A stretch of DNA of 64,000 nt from Novosphingobium aerophilum (GTDB lineage: Bacteria > Pseudomonadota > Alphaproteobacteria > Sphingomonadales > Sphingomonadaceae). The notes beneath the pieces are model-generated. The model ran no database searches and was not told the origin of the DNA. It saw only the letters and a list, made by a program, of their open reading frames with translations. Made by a program: the position numbers and the translations under genes. Where the stretch lies: positions 1-64,000 of the forward strand of contig NZ_JACLAU010000006.1 in assembly GCF_014230305.1 (NCBI RefSeq). The letters run 5' to 3'. Shown here in pieces: positions 24,433 to 33,134 of this stretch; position 1 is the stretch's first letter; each line of letters begins with the position of its first letter.

Positions 24433-25299
24433 CTAGGCGCCCCGTTCGAGGGCCGCGACGATGTGCTGGGCCAGACGGTGCGCGGTCGCGGACAGGCCGG
24501 GGGCCTCGATCAGCGCCATCTCGGTGTCGTACAGCGGGGGCAGGGCCGGGTCGTCGGTGATCGCGGTGAGGTAGGGCGGCACCATCTCGCGCGGCAGGAC
24601 GGTGATCCCCAGCCCGGCGTTGACCGCCGACTGGCTGCCCGCCAGGCTGGTCGAGGTGTAGGCGATCCGCCAGGTTCGCCCCGTCGCCTCGAGCGCATCG
24701 ACCGCCCGCTTGCGATAGACGCAGGGCTCCGGCGAGACCACCAGCGGGACGCAGGCTTGTCCGGCGACCGCCAACTGGTCACGCGCCACCCACACCAGCG
24801 GTTCGCGCCACACCCGCACCCCTTCGAGCGGGGCCGAGGGCTCGCGCTTGACCAGCACCAGATCGAAGGCGCCGTCGTGGAACCGTTCGAGCAGATTGAG
24901 GGTCAGGTCGCAGGTCACTTCGAGTTCGACCAGAGGGTGGGCCTTGGCGAAGGCGGCGAGCACCGCGGGGAGGTGGGCCGTGGCGAAGTCTTCGGGCACG
25001 CCCAGCCGGACCCGGCCGGTCATGTCGGGTTCGAACAGTTCGGCGATGGCGGCATCGTTCAGCCGCAGCAACTGGCGTGCGGGCCCGAGCAGGCGCTCCC
25101 CCTCGGGGGTGAGGCTGAGCGCGCGGGGGCTGCGCGCAAAGACCGCGCGGCCCAATTGGTCCTCAAGGCGCTTGACCTGCAGGCTGATGGTCGACTGCGT
25201 CCGCCCCAGGCGTTCACCGGCGCGCGTGAAGCTTCCGGTCTCGGCGATGGTGACGAAGCAGCGCAGCAGATCAAGGTCGAGGGTGCGGGTTCCGGGCAT
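24433..25299 (-). CDS. LysR-type regulator next to the dab operon
   Basis: Predicted 288-aa regulator. The N-terminal winged HTH reads LDLLRCFVTIAETGSFTRAG, then RLGRTQSTISLQVKRLEDQL. The C-terminal co-inducer domain spans about 90-285. The ATG at 25299 fits the family N-terminus; an in-frame ATG six codons earlier exists. It is divergent from dabB with a 109-bp AT-rich gap, the classic arrangement for a LysR protein controlling the neighbouring operon. Control of dabBA is inferred from position. Confidence 0.88.
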   Translation of the reverse strand: MPGTRTLDLDLLRCFVTIAETGSFTRAGERLGRTQSTISLQVKRLEDQLGRAVFARSPRALSLTPEGERLLGPARQLLRLNDAAIAELFEPDMTGRVRLGVPEDFATAHLPAVLAAFAKAHPLVELEVTCDLTLNLLERFHDGAFDLVLVKREPSAPLEGVRVWREPLVWVARDQLAVAGQACVPLVVSPEPCVYRKRAVDALEATGRTWRIAYTSTSLAGSQSAVNAGLGITVLPREMVPPYLTAITDDPALPPLYDTEMALIEAPGLSATAHRLAQHIVAALERGA

Positions 25300-25408
25300 G
25301 CCTCCTGATGCGCCCAAACATTTAAAACGTCAATGTTAAGCATTTCAACAAATCGTTTCTCCAATTTATCCGCCTGCGCCAAGAGCCCCGGGACGAAAGG
25401 GCTCAACC
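25300..25408. promoter_or_regulatory. Shared AT-rich control region between LysR gene and dabB
   Basis: The middle (about 25315-25370) is far more AT-rich than its surroundings and contains TTAAAACGTCAATGTTAA (25321-25338), a T-N-A dyad-like box of LysR type. The dabB start follows AAAGGG. Operator assignment is inferred. Confidence 0.5.
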
Positions 25409-26845
25409 ATGTCGACCGCATCCCATTCCCCGCTCTCTCCCTCGACCGGCGCCGTGGCGCCGCACGCTGCCGCCGGACGCAGCCTCGCGCTGGTCCTGTG
25501 GCTCGGCTTTGCCGGCCTCGCCCTGGCCCTGGGCCTGCTCCTTGCGGGCGGGACCCTGCCGGCGGGCATCGGCAGTCTGCCCGGCCTTTCGGCCGTGATC
25601 GGACTGCTGACGCTGTTCGTCGCCGCGATCGTGGTGACCTTCTCGCTCCGTTACATGCGCGCCGATCGCCGGCCTGCCGCCTACTTCGGCGGGATTGCCC
25701 TGCTGATCGCCAGCGTGATGCTGTTCGTCTTTGCGCGGCACCTGGTCGTGCTGGGGATCGGCTGGCTGGCCAGCGGCGTGCTGCTCGCCCGGCTGGTCGG
25801 GCATGACACCGCCTGGAGCGAAGCGCGCGGCGCCGCGCGGCGGGCGCTGCTGACCTTTGCGGTGGGTGATGCCGCGCTGGTCGTCGCGCTGGTGCTGCTC
25901 GTCAGCCAGACCGGTACGGCCCAGGTCGATGCGGTCCTCGCGGCGGTGCCGTCGCTGCCCGGCTGGGTCACGCTGAGCGCGGCCCTGCTGCTGCTGGTGG
26001 CGGCCGCGGCGCGCTGCGCCCTGCCGCCCTTCGCCGGCTGGCTCCTGTCCTCGATGACCGCGCCGACGCCGGTCTCGGCCCTGATGCACGCCGGCCTGGT
26101 CAACGCCGGCGGGTTCCTGCTGATCCGCTTCGCCCCCGTGTTCGAGGCCGCGCCGATCGCTCGTGCCGCGGCGGTGGCGATCGGACTGGTCGCCGCGCTC
26201 TACGGGGTCGGTGTGATGAGCGTGCGCCCCGACATCAAGCGGTCGCTGGCCGGTTCGACGGTGTCGCAGATGGGATTCATGATCATGAGCTGCGGGCTGG
26301 GCGCTTACGCCGCCGCGCTCTGGCACATTGTCGCGCACGGGCTGTTCAAGGCCTGGTTGTTCCTCGGTTCGGGTTCGTCGGTCGGCATGCGCGGCGACAA
26401 GCCTGCCGGCCTGGGCGAGCCGGCGACGATTGGCGGGGTGGCCGTGGCGACCCTGGCGGTCGGTGCCTGGCTGACCCTCTCGCCGGACGCGTCGGGCAGC
26501 CTGGTGCCCCTGCTGCTCGGCCTCGCCACGGCGCTGGCCACTCTGGTCGAGGGGCTGACCGGGAACATCCCGCTGCGCGCCCGGCTGGCGATCGGCGGGC
26601 TGGTCGCGGCGCTGATCGGCTTCCACGCTGCCGGCCTGGCCGCCATGCACGCCCTGCTCGGGGCCGATGCGCCCTCGCTCCTGCCGCCCTGGGCCCTGCT
26701 GGCCCTGCTGGGCGCCTTCCTGGCGGCCTGGATGTGGCAGCAGCTCCGCCAGGCCCGGGCCCGGCCGCTGCCTGCCGCACTCTACGTCCACCTGCTCAAT
26801 GCCGGCAGTGCCCCGGCCCCCGCCCTCCAGACCGCGGAGATCTGA
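25409..26845 (+). CDS. dabB: DabB, NuoL-like subunit of the inorganic carbon pump
   Basis: Predicted 478-aa membrane protein homologous to the proton-conducting subunit NuoL/MrpA. PPFAGWLLSSMTAPTPVSALMHAG (split across residues about 205-230) contains the conserved antiporter-core segment. KRSLAGSTVSQMGFM and WHIVAHGLFKAWLFLG carry the conserved Lys and His of the half channels. In the DAB complex it is thought to couple cation flux to CO2 hydration by DabA. It is followed immediately by dabA, with one base between stop and start codon. Confidence 0.9.
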   Translation: MSTASHSPLSPSTGAVAPHAAAGRSLALVLWLGFAGLALALGLLLAGGTLPAGIGSLPGLSAVIGLLTLFVAAIVVTFSLRYMRADRRPAAYFGGIALLIASVMLFVFARHLVVLGIGWLASGVLLARLVGHDTAWSEARGAARRALLTFAVGDAALVVALVLLVSQTGTAQVDAVLAAVPSLPGWVTLSAALLLLVAAAARCALPPFAGWLLSSMTAPTPVSALMHAGLVNAGGFLLIRFAPVFEAAPIARAAAVAIGLVAALYGVGVMSVRPDIKRSLAGSTVSQMGFMIMSCGLGAYAAALWHIVAHGLFKAWLFLGSGSSVGMRGDKPAGLGEPATIGGVAVATLAVGAWLTLSPDASGSLVPLLLGLATALATLVEGLTGNIPLRARLAIGGLVAALIGFHAAGLAAMHALLGADAPSLLPPWALLALLGAFLAAWMWQQLRQARARPLPAALYVHLLNAGSAPAPALQTAEI

Positions 26846-26846
26846 C

Positions 26847-29399
26847 ATGAACATGATGGCCCCGCTCACCACCGCGGAAACCCAACTGACCCGCACCGAG
26901 GTCGCCGGCCTGGTCGCGCTCGCCGCGCGCAGTGTCCCCCCGCTCTGGCCGCTGGAAAGCGCGATCGCGGTCAATCCGCTGGCCGGCTTCGAGGATCTGC
27001 CCTTCGCCGAGGCGGTGCACCGAGCCGCCCGGCGGTTCGGGGCCCGCGAAAGCCTGCCGCTGACCGCCTGGCGGGGGCTGCTGGCGACGGGCCGGATCGA
27101 CCCCAAGGCGCTGCGCGACGCGGCGATCCGCGAGCTTGGCGGCATCTACGCCGCCGAAGCGCAGGTGGCGCCGGGGATCACGGCGCTCGACCTGCTGATG
27201 GCCCGCCTGGTTGACCTGCCCGCTTCCGGACCCGAGCCCGAGCAGGACTCCACCACGGCCGATGTCGCCTTCCTCGCCAAGTGGTGTGCCGCCTTCTTCG
27301 ACCAGAGCCAGGCCGCCAGCCCGATGCCGCATCGCGATCTGGGGCTCTATCGCGCGGTTCTGGCGCTGGCCGGGCACGATCCGGACTATGCCCGCCTGAC
27401 CGGCGCGCTCGGCGCCCAGTTGCTGCTGACCGTTTCGCGCGATCCGCTGACCGCGATTGCCGAGGGGCTGTCCGCGCTCGGCGTCAGCGAGGGAGACGAG
27501 GTCGACCACCTGGCCGATCTGGTCGCCCGCCTGCCCGGCTGGGCCGGTCACATCCGCTGGCGCGGTGAGCACACCGATCCCGCCAATGTCTCCGGCGCAC
27601 CTGCGGGCATGGCCGATCTGATCGCGCTGTGGCTGCTGATCGAGCGCGCCGGGGCGCTTGCCCCCCGGACGGTGCCGCAGGCGACCGCGCACGTGGGTGC
27701 GGCCCGGCTCGCCGCCCACTTCGGGCTTGAAACGGCGGCGGTCGACGCCGCGCTGGCTGCCGCGCACGGAGCCTTCGGGCGGATTGCTGCCCTGACCGAG
27801 GGGGCGCTTGGCGCGCTGTTCATGACCGCCGCCGAATGGAGTTACCGCAACCAGTTGGTGCCCCGGCTCGAGGCCGCCGCGCTTGAGCGTGAGGCCGCCG
27901 CGCACCAGACCGCGGGCGCGGGTCCCGACGCCCAGTTGGTGTTCTGCATCGACGTCCGTTCCGAACCGTTCCGTCGCGCGCTGGAAGCCCAGGGGGCTTA
28001 CCAGACGCTGGGCTATGCCGGGTTCTTCGGCCTGCCGATCGCGCTGCATCGCCACGGCGAGGAGCGCCGCAAGCGGTTCCTGCCGGTCCTGCTCGCCCCG
28101 CAGCACGATGTCGCGGAGGCGCCCGTCGCCGGACGCGAGGACGAGGCGGCGAGCCTGTCGGCCGAACTGGCGCGCGAGCAGCACACCGCGGCCCTGTTCG
28201 GCGCCGCCAAGCAGGGCACCGCGACCGCCTTCGCGACGGCCGAGGCCACCGGTCCGCTCGCCGGCCTGCTGATGGCAGCCCGCACGATCGGCCCGCGCGT
28301 GCTGGAGCGGGTGACCCGCTCGCTCACCCCGGACCGGGCATCGGCCCTGGCACCGGCGCTGGATTGCTGCCCGACGGACGGTCAGCGCCCCGCCTTCACC
28401 CTGGACGAGAAGATCGGCTATGCCTCGGCCCTGTTCCGCCTGACCGGGTTGACCCCGCAGACGGCGCGGCTGGTCGTGCTGGCCGGCCATGGCGGCAGCG
28501 CGGTGAACAACCCCTATGCTGCCGCGCTCGATTGCGGGGCCTGCGGTGGGCACAAGGGCGGCGCCAACGCCCGCATCCTGGTGGCCATGCTGAACGATCC
28601 CGCCGTGCGCGCGGGCATGGCCGCCCATGGCCTGGCTCTGCCCGAGACCACCGTGTTCCTGGCCGCCGAGCATGACACCACCACCGACGTGGTGACGATC
28701 TTCGATCGGGATCAGGTGCCGGCCAGCCATGCCGCCGATCTGGCCGCGCTGGAGACCAGCCTGGCCCGGGCCGGGGCCGTCAACCGCGCGCATCGCGCCG
28801 GGCTGCTCGGACGTTCGGCCGAGGATCTGCTGACCGGCGCGGTTCACTGGGGTGAGGTCCGGCCCGAATGGGGACTGGCCGGAAACGCCGCGTTCCTGGT
28901 CGGGCCGCGGGACTGGACCGCCGGGCTGGACCTGGAAGGCCGCACCTTCCTGCACAGCTATGACTGGCGCGCCGACGAGGATGCCACCGCTTTGACCACG
29001 ATCCTTACCGCGCCGATGGTCGTCGCCCAGTGGATCAACTGCCAGTACCTGTTCTCGACGATCGACAACAGCCGCTACGGTTCGGGCGACAAGGTCACCC
29101 AGAACGTGCTGGGCGGGATCGGGGTGATCCAGGGCAATGGTGGCGACCTGCGCATTGGCCTGCCGCGCCAGTCGCTGTTCACCGATGCCGGCGATCCCTA
29201 CCACGTGCCTCAGCGCCTGCTGACCGTGGTGCTGGCGCCGCTCGCCCGGGTCGAGGCGGTGATCCAGGCCAACGAGATCCTTGGCCGCCTGTTCGGCAAC
29301 GGCTGGGTCCAGCTGGTGGTGATCGATCCGGAAACCGGCCGGACCCGCTGCTGGCGCCCCGCCGGCGATCCTGCGGCCGAGGGTTCGACGCTGCATTGA
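26847..29399 (+). CDS. dabA: DabA, carbonic-anhydrase-like subunit (DUF2309)
   Basis: Predicted 850-aa cytoplasmic subunit that converts CO2 to bicarbonate when energised by DabB. The zinc site is complete: C367 and D369 in VFCIDVRSEPFRR, H548 in LAGHGGSAVNNPY and C563 in LDCGACGGHKGG. The 15-residue H-to-C spacing equals that of characterised DabA. WPLESAIAVNPLAGFEDLPF opens the protein as in DUF2309 families. Length is typical. Confidence 0.93.
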   Translation: MNMMAPLTTAETQLTRTEVAGLVALAARSVPPLWPLESAIAVNPLAGFEDLPFAEAVHRAARRFGARESLPLTAWRGLLATGRIDPKALRDAAIRELGGIYAAEAQVAPGITALDLLMARLVDLPASGPEPEQDSTTADVAFLAKWCAAFFDQSQAASPMPHRDLGLYRAVLALAGHDPDYARLTGALGAQLLLTVSRDPLTAIAEGLSALGVSEGDEVDHLADLVARLPGWAGHIRWRGEHTDPANVSGAPAGMADLIALWLLIERAGALAPRTVPQATAHVGAARLAAHFGLETAAVDAALAAAHGAFGRIAALTEGALGALFMTAAEWSYRNQLVPRLEAAALEREAAAHQTAGAGPDAQLVFCIDVRSEPFRRALEAQGAYQTLGYAGFFGLPIALHRHGEERRKRFLPVLLAPQHDVAEAPVAGREDEAASLSAELAREQHTAALFGAAKQGTATAFATAEATGPLAGLLMAARTIGPRVLERVTRSLTPDRASALAPALDCCPTDGQRPAFTLDEKIGYASALFRLTGLTPQTARLVVLAGHGGSAVNNPYAAALDCGACGGHKGGANARILVAMLNDPAVRAGMAAHGLALPETTVFLAAEHDTTTDVVTIFDRDQVPASHAADLAALETSLARAGAVNRAHRAGLLGRSAEDLLTGAVHWGEVRPEWGLAGNAAFLVGPRDWTAGLDLEGRTFLHSYDWRADEDATALTTILTAPMVVAQWINCQYLFSTIDNSRYGSGDKVTQNVLGGIGVIQGNGGDLRIGLPRQSLFTDAGDPYHVPQRLLTVVLAPLARVEAVIQANEILGRLFGNGWVQLVVIDPETGRTRCWRPAGDPAAEGSTLH

Positions 29400-29468
29400 T
29401 CCCCCCTTTCGAACACCCCTTAGTTCCGCCTCCCGTCCGGGGCGGACCCTGATCCAGGAGAATACCCG

Positions 29469-29828
29469 ATGAGCCAGAACGTGTTTGCTCGGCTGCAACT
29501 GCACCGGCTGAGGAAGATCGAGATCGTCGTCCATGCCGAGGACCACAGCGCGGTCGAGGAGCTGCTCAAGACCGCCGGGGTCGGCGGCTGGACCATGATC
29601 CGCGACGTGGCCGGCATGGGGCATGGCGGGTTCCACCAGGGCCGCACCATCTTCAACGATCACACCGGGCTGGTGATGTTCGTCGGCGTGGCCGAGGCCG
29701 CCGTGATCAGCGAAGTCGCGATCGGCCTGTCCAGGCTGTTCGAGAGCCGCCCCGGCGTGACGTTCCTGTCCGATGTCGAAGTGATGCGCTCGGACTATTT
29801 TGCCAGCAGCACCAGCACGGCGGCCTGA
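29469..29828 (+). CDS. PII-like protein of the dab operon
   Basis: Predicted 119-aa protein with a PII-type ferredoxin-like fold: RLRKIEIVVHAEDHSAVEEL, then AGVGGWTMIRDVAGMGHGG and FLSDVEVMRSDYF. The T-loop is shorter than in GlnB/GlnK and has no uridylylation tyrosine, so it belongs to the divergent PII-like group often found with carbon-uptake systems. It probably senses nucleotides or bicarbonate and gates DabAB; this is inferred from its place 69 bp after dabA. Confidence 0.8.
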   Translation: MSQNVFARLQLHRLRKIEIVVHAEDHSAVEELLKTAGVGGWTMIRDVAGMGHGGFHQGRTIFNDHTGLVMFVGVAEAAVISEVAIGLSRLFESRPGVTFLSDVEVMRSDYFASSTSTAA

Positions 29829-29840
29829 TCCGCCGCCTGT

Positions 29841-29916
29841 CCCATCTTGATCGGGCCCATCCTGATCCGGTCCCATCTTGATAAGGCCGGTCTTGATGGG
29901 GCCTATCTTGAAAGGG
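29841..29916. repeat. Five imperfect tandem copies of a 15-bp unit
   Basis: Units begin at 29841, 29856, 29872, 29888 and 29902, with a core like CCCATCTTGATCGGG and lengths of 14-16 bp. The array starts 12 bases after the PII-like stop and ends 57 bases before dinB. It has no spacers, so it is not a CRISPR array. Confidence 0.75.
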
Positions 29917-29973
29917 CTGGGCACTGCTCACAGGGGATCGCCCGGATGCGGCCCGGCGTGTTATGGCGCCGAC

Positions 29974-31059
29974 ATGGCCGAGCCGGCGATCCGCAAGATC
30001 ATCCATGTCGACATGGACGCCTTCTATGCGTCGGTCGAGCAGCGTGATGATCCGGCCCTGCGCGGCCGCCCGGTGGCGGTCGGCTCGTCCGCCCGGCGGG
30101 GCGTGGTGGCCGCAGCCAGCTATGAGGCCCGTGCCTTCGGCGTGCGTTCGGCCCTGCCTTCGGTGACCGCCCTGCGGCGTTGCCCCGACCTGGTCTTCGT
30201 GCCACCCCGGTTCGAGGTCTATCGGGCCGTGTCGCGCCAGGTCCACGCGATCTTCGCCGAGTTCACCGATCTGGTCGAGCCGCTCGCGCTGGACGAGGCC
30301 TATCTGGACGTGACCGCGAACCGCGCCGGCCTGCCGAGCGCCTGGGCCACGGCCCGGGCGATCCGCGCCCGCATCCATGCCGAAACCGGTCTCACCGCCT
30401 CGGCCGGGGTGTCCTACAACAAGTTTCTCGCCAAGCTGGCCTCGGACCAGCGCAAGCCGAACGGGCAATTCGCGATCCAGCCGGGGGAAGGGGCAGCCTT
30501 CGTCGCCGCGTTGCCGGTCGATCGGTTCCACGGGGTGGGGCCAGCCACGGCGCGGCGCATGCACGAAGCCGGGATCCGCACCGGGGCCGATCTTCGCGCC
30601 TGGTCGCGCGAGGCGCTGGTCCATCGCTTCGGCAAGGCCGGCGGCTGGTATCATGGCCTGGCGCGCGGCGAGGACCACCGTCCGGTCAACCCACACCGTT
30701 TGCGCAAGTCGGTCGGCTCGGAAACCACCTTCGGTGCCGATCTGACCGATCCGGCCGCTATCGAACGCGGTGTGCTGGCCATGGCCGACGACGTCTGGGC
30801 CTGGTGCGAACGCACCGGGACCCGTGGGCGCACGGTCACGGTCAAGATCAAGTGGGCCGACTTCCGCCAATCCACCCGCAGCCATACGCCGGGCGGGGCG
30901 GTGACGAGCCGTGCCGAGCTGCATCGGGTCAGCCTGGCCTTGATCCGCAGCGTCCTGCCTGCGGCCCGCGGCATCCGGCTGGTGGGCGTGACCCTGTCGG
31001 GACTGGGCGGCCGGGCGGAGGATCCGGTCGCCCCCGAGCTCGCGCTGGCGGGCGATTGA
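29974..31059 (+). CDS. dinB: DNA polymerase IV (Y-family)
   Basis: Predicted 361-aa translesion polymerase. The catalytic acidic residues are D13 in HVDMDAFYASVEQ and D107/E108 in LALDEAYLD. SYEARAFGVRSALPS and SAGVSYNKFLAKLASDQRKP are family signatures, followed by the thumb HhH segment FHGVGPATARRM and a little-finger domain. The C-terminus lacks an obvious clamp-binding motif. I chose the ATG at 29974; 32 extra open codons upstream lie in the tandem repeat. Confidence 0.93.
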   Translation: MAEPAIRKIIHVDMDAFYASVEQRDDPALRGRPVAVGSSARRGVVAAASYEARAFGVRSALPSVTALRRCPDLVFVPPRFEVYRAVSRQVHAIFAEFTDLVEPLALDEAYLDVTANRAGLPSAWATARAIRARIHAETGLTASAGVSYNKFLAKLASDQRKPNGQFAIQPGEGAAFVAALPVDRFHGVGPATARRMHEAGIRTGADLRAWSREALVHRFGKAGGWYHGLARGEDHRPVNPHRLRKSVGSETTFGADLTDPAAIERGVLAMADDVWAWCERTGTRGRTVTVKIKWADFRQSTRSHTPGGAVTSRAELHRVSLALIRSVLPAARGIRLVGVTLSGLGGRAEDPVAPELALAGD

Positions 31060-31135
31060 ACGGGGCAACGGGTGTGAGGGGCACGCGGCGTTGAGCCTGG
31101 GCCCGGCGATGACCGCGTCCCTTGGGTGGGCCGGG

Positions 31136-31714
31136 TCAGGCCGGGAGCGGTTCGGCGGAATCCGCCCCGCCTTCGGCCAGCAGCCCCAGGATGCAGTCCG
31201 CCATCGCCAGTTCGCCCTTGTGAGTCAGCCGGGCCCGCAGCAGCGCCGGATCGCTGCCGGCTTCGGGGAGATCGATCAGGTCCAGCCCGGCCAGAACGCT
31301 CAGCCAGCGCCGGATCGTGGCCGGGTAGGCGCCGCTTTCCTTGCACAACTGGGCAAAGGTCAGGTCGCGACCGGCGAGTAGGGCCTGGTACAGGGCCAGC
31401 AGGATGTCCCAGGCGGTTTCCCCGGCAAGGGCGAGCCCGAAGTTGTGCAAGCGCCTTTGCCGCATCGCCTGCAACCGGATCACCGCGTGCCGGAGCAACG
31501 CCGGGTTCGTCTCCGGCGGACCGGCGGGCGGTGGTGCCGGCCCGGACGCAACCGTGTCCCCTGCCCCCGTGTCCCCTTCCCCCGTGCCGGCCGCCTCGCG
31601 CCGCAGACGCATGGCCAGATCGAGCAGGCTCCTGCCCATCGCCTCCACCTCAGCGGCGTGGATCGGCATGCGGCATCCGGGCTCCGATTGGCACGCAGGA
31701 GCGGCATGATTCAT
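31136..31714 (-). CDS. Winged-helix (MarR-like) DNA-binding protein
   Basis: Predicted 192-aa protein. Residues about 100-185 look like a winged HTH (ETAWDILLALYQALLAG, FAQLCKESGAYPATIRRWLS, VLAGLDLIDLPEAG, RARLTHKGELAMAD). The first 95 residues contain an amphipathic stretch and a low-complexity Gly/Pro linker. The ATG overlaps the stop of the RadC-like gene by 4 bases (31711-31714), so it ends the same minus-strand transcript. The regulated genes are unknown. Confidence 0.7.
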   Translation of the reverse strand: MNHAAPACQSEPGCRMPIHAAEVEAMGRSLLDLAMRLRREAAGTGEGDTGAGDTVASGPAPPPAGPPETNPALLRHAVIRLQAMRQRRLHNFGLALAGETAWDILLALYQALLAGRDLTFAQLCKESGAYPATIRRWLSVLAGLDLIDLPEAGSDPALLRARLTHKGELAMADCILGLLAEGGADSAEPLPA

Positions 31715-32472
31715 AGCATGTTGGCCTGGCGCATGCTGAAGATGGCATTGTCGGCCACCACCAGGTGATCCTCCAGAGCGAGGTCGATGTTGGCGAGCAG
31801 AAAGGAAATGCGGCGCGTGGCGGCGATATCTTCGCTGCTGGGCCGGACGTCGCCCGACGGGTGATTGTGCATCAGCACCACGGCCCCGGCATCGAGCCCG
31901 ATGGCTCGGCCGACCAGCTTGCGCAGGTTGCCGGCCACTCGATCCAGCGATCCTTCGGCCAGGGGTTCGTCGAAGATCAGTCGCCGGTCGGCGTCGAGCA
32001 GGGCCAGGTGGATGCGTTCGCGGCGCAGGCCCTTGAACAGCCCGACCACCCACTGCTGCAGCGAAAAGTCGGTCAGGTCGAACCGGATGCGCTGCACCTG
32101 TTCACTCAGGCCTTCCATGACCGCGGCCCGGGCCACGCCGAGCCGGTCGATCAAGTCGGGATCGTCGAGCACCCGGGCGAGGGCCGAGGGCGGCGCGCCC
32201 AGCACACTGCCGATCGATCCGAACGCGGCCATCAGTCCGGTCGCGAGGCGTTCGGCCCCCGCGGGGTCACCCCCGATCAGCTTGGCGAGAAGGGCCCGCT
32301 GGCGCGCGAAGACGTCCGCCGGCGATGGCCAAGCGTTCCGATGAGCAGCAGGACCAGGACCGCCCAGGTCGGCCCGCTCTTCATCCAGGCGTAGACAATC
32401 GGCCGGACGTCCAGCTCGAGCATCCGCACGAAATGCGCTCCGACGCTCAGCAGTTGAAAGGCTGCCGCCCAT
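31711..32472 (-). CDS. RadC-family JAB/MPN metalloprotein with damaged 5' end
   Basis: The C-terminal domain has the JAMM signature: H202 and H204 in MHNHPSGD, then D215 in PSSED. An HhH-like N-terminal part reads RQRALLAKLIGGDPAGAERL. RadC proteins are conserved but biochemically unclear and are frequent on mobile DNA. Convincing homology starts only near base 32340; the sole in-frame ATG (32472) lies 196 bases inside the upstream membrane-protein gene, in a frame that does not look coding. I suspect a junction that removed the native start. The domain itself is complete. Confidence 0.65.
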   Translation of the reverse strand: MGGSLSTAERRSAFRADARAGRPADCLRLDEERADLGGPGPAAHRNAWPSPADVFARQRALLAKLIGGDPAGAERLATGLMAAFGSIGSVLGAPPSALARVLDDPDLIDRLGVARAAVMEGLSEQVQRIRFDLTDFSLQQWVVGLFKGLRRERIHLALLDADRRLIFDEPLAEGSLDRVAGNLRKLVGRAIGLDAGAVVLMHNHPSGDVRPSSEDIAATRRISFLLANIDLALEDHLVVADNAIFSMRQANML

Positions 32473-32717
32473 AGTGGCCAGACCCTCTTCGTGTAGATCC
32501 CCAACAGGGAGAAACCTGCGAAACCGATCAGGTCTTCCGCGAAAGCGACCGGATCGAGTTCATGGAACACGCCGACCTGCTGCGTTCGCCCGGCCAGCGC
32601 CATGGCGTACATCGCGGCGATGACCTTTGCCCCGTATCGCTCTGCCATACCGCCGAACCAGTAGGCGTACAGCACCGCGACGGTGGCAAAGGCCATGCTC
32701 AGCATGATCAGGATCAT
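32277..32717 (-). CDS. Small multi-pass membrane protein, hypothetical
   Basis: Predicted 146-aa protein with hydrophobic segments at about 3-20, 32-45, 62-75, 82-98 and 115-130. The natural-looking end is LVLLLIGTLGHRR; the last 13 residues (TSSRASGPFSPS region) read through DNA that in another frame encodes the start of the RadC-like protein. A frame fusion at about 32335 is likely. No function is suggested by the sequence. Confidence 0.6.
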   Translation of the reverse strand: MILIMLSMAFATVAVLYAYWFGGMAERYGAKVIAAMYAMALAGRTQQVGVFHELDPVAFAEDLIGFAGFSLLGIYTKRVWPLWAAAFQLLSVGAHFVRMLELDVRPIVYAWMKSGPTWAVLVLLLIGTLGHRRRTSSRASGPFSPS

Positions 32718-32748
32718 GCCCCAGAATGTTGCCGTCGGCGCGCTGTGG

Positions 32749-33072
32749 TCAAGCGGCCTGTGCCACCTCGAAGCTTTCGAGCGCGGACTTCGGCTTGGGC
32801 GTGAGCGGGAAATCGCAGCGCTCCTCGGCCACCTTGTACAGCTCCTCGTGGGCCCGGATCGCGTCGGCGCGGGCCGCGATCAGCGTCTGGCCGGCCTTGA
32901 CCAGGCGCATCAGCGCGACATGGCCGACCACCAGCGGCGTGTCGGTATCGATCCGGGCCTGGGCCAGGGTGGCGCCCAGCGCACACTGTGCGGCGAGGGC
33001 GGTGTCGAGGGCATCCTCGAACTGCTTCAGATCGCGCGCAATGCGCAGGGCGGCAATGTCAGGTGTCATCAT
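32749..33072 (-). CDS. Conserved-looking hypothetical protein
   Basis: Predicted 107-aa helical protein (DLKQFEDALDTALAAQCALG, HVALMRLVKAGQTLIAARAD, AIRAHEELYKVAEERCDFPL). Two adjacent ATGs (33072, 33069) could start it. It has no membrane segment or recognised motif. It lies between the membrane protein gene and the LuxR-type regulator in the same orientation. Confidence 0.6.
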   Translation of the reverse strand: MMTPDIAALRIARDLKQFEDALDTALAAQCALGATLAQARIDTDTPLVVGHVALMRLVKAGQTLIAARADAIRAHEELYKVAEERCDFPLTPKPKSALESFEVAQAA

Positions 33073-33134
33073 GGTCGCGTCTCCGGTTGGGCCCGGCACG
33101 ATGGTCCCGGCGCCCAGGGTTGCGGAGATTGCCG

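Noticed and set aside
29841..29916. Short CRISPR array
   Set aside because: Units are contiguous, imperfect and 14-16 bp long, without spacers; no cas genes nearby.
26796..29924. 1042-codon open frame antisense to dabA and the PII-like gene
   Set aside because: Low-complexity Gly/Arg/Gln/His-rich translation typical of the complement of GC-rich genes; the plus strand has clear zinc-site and family motifs.
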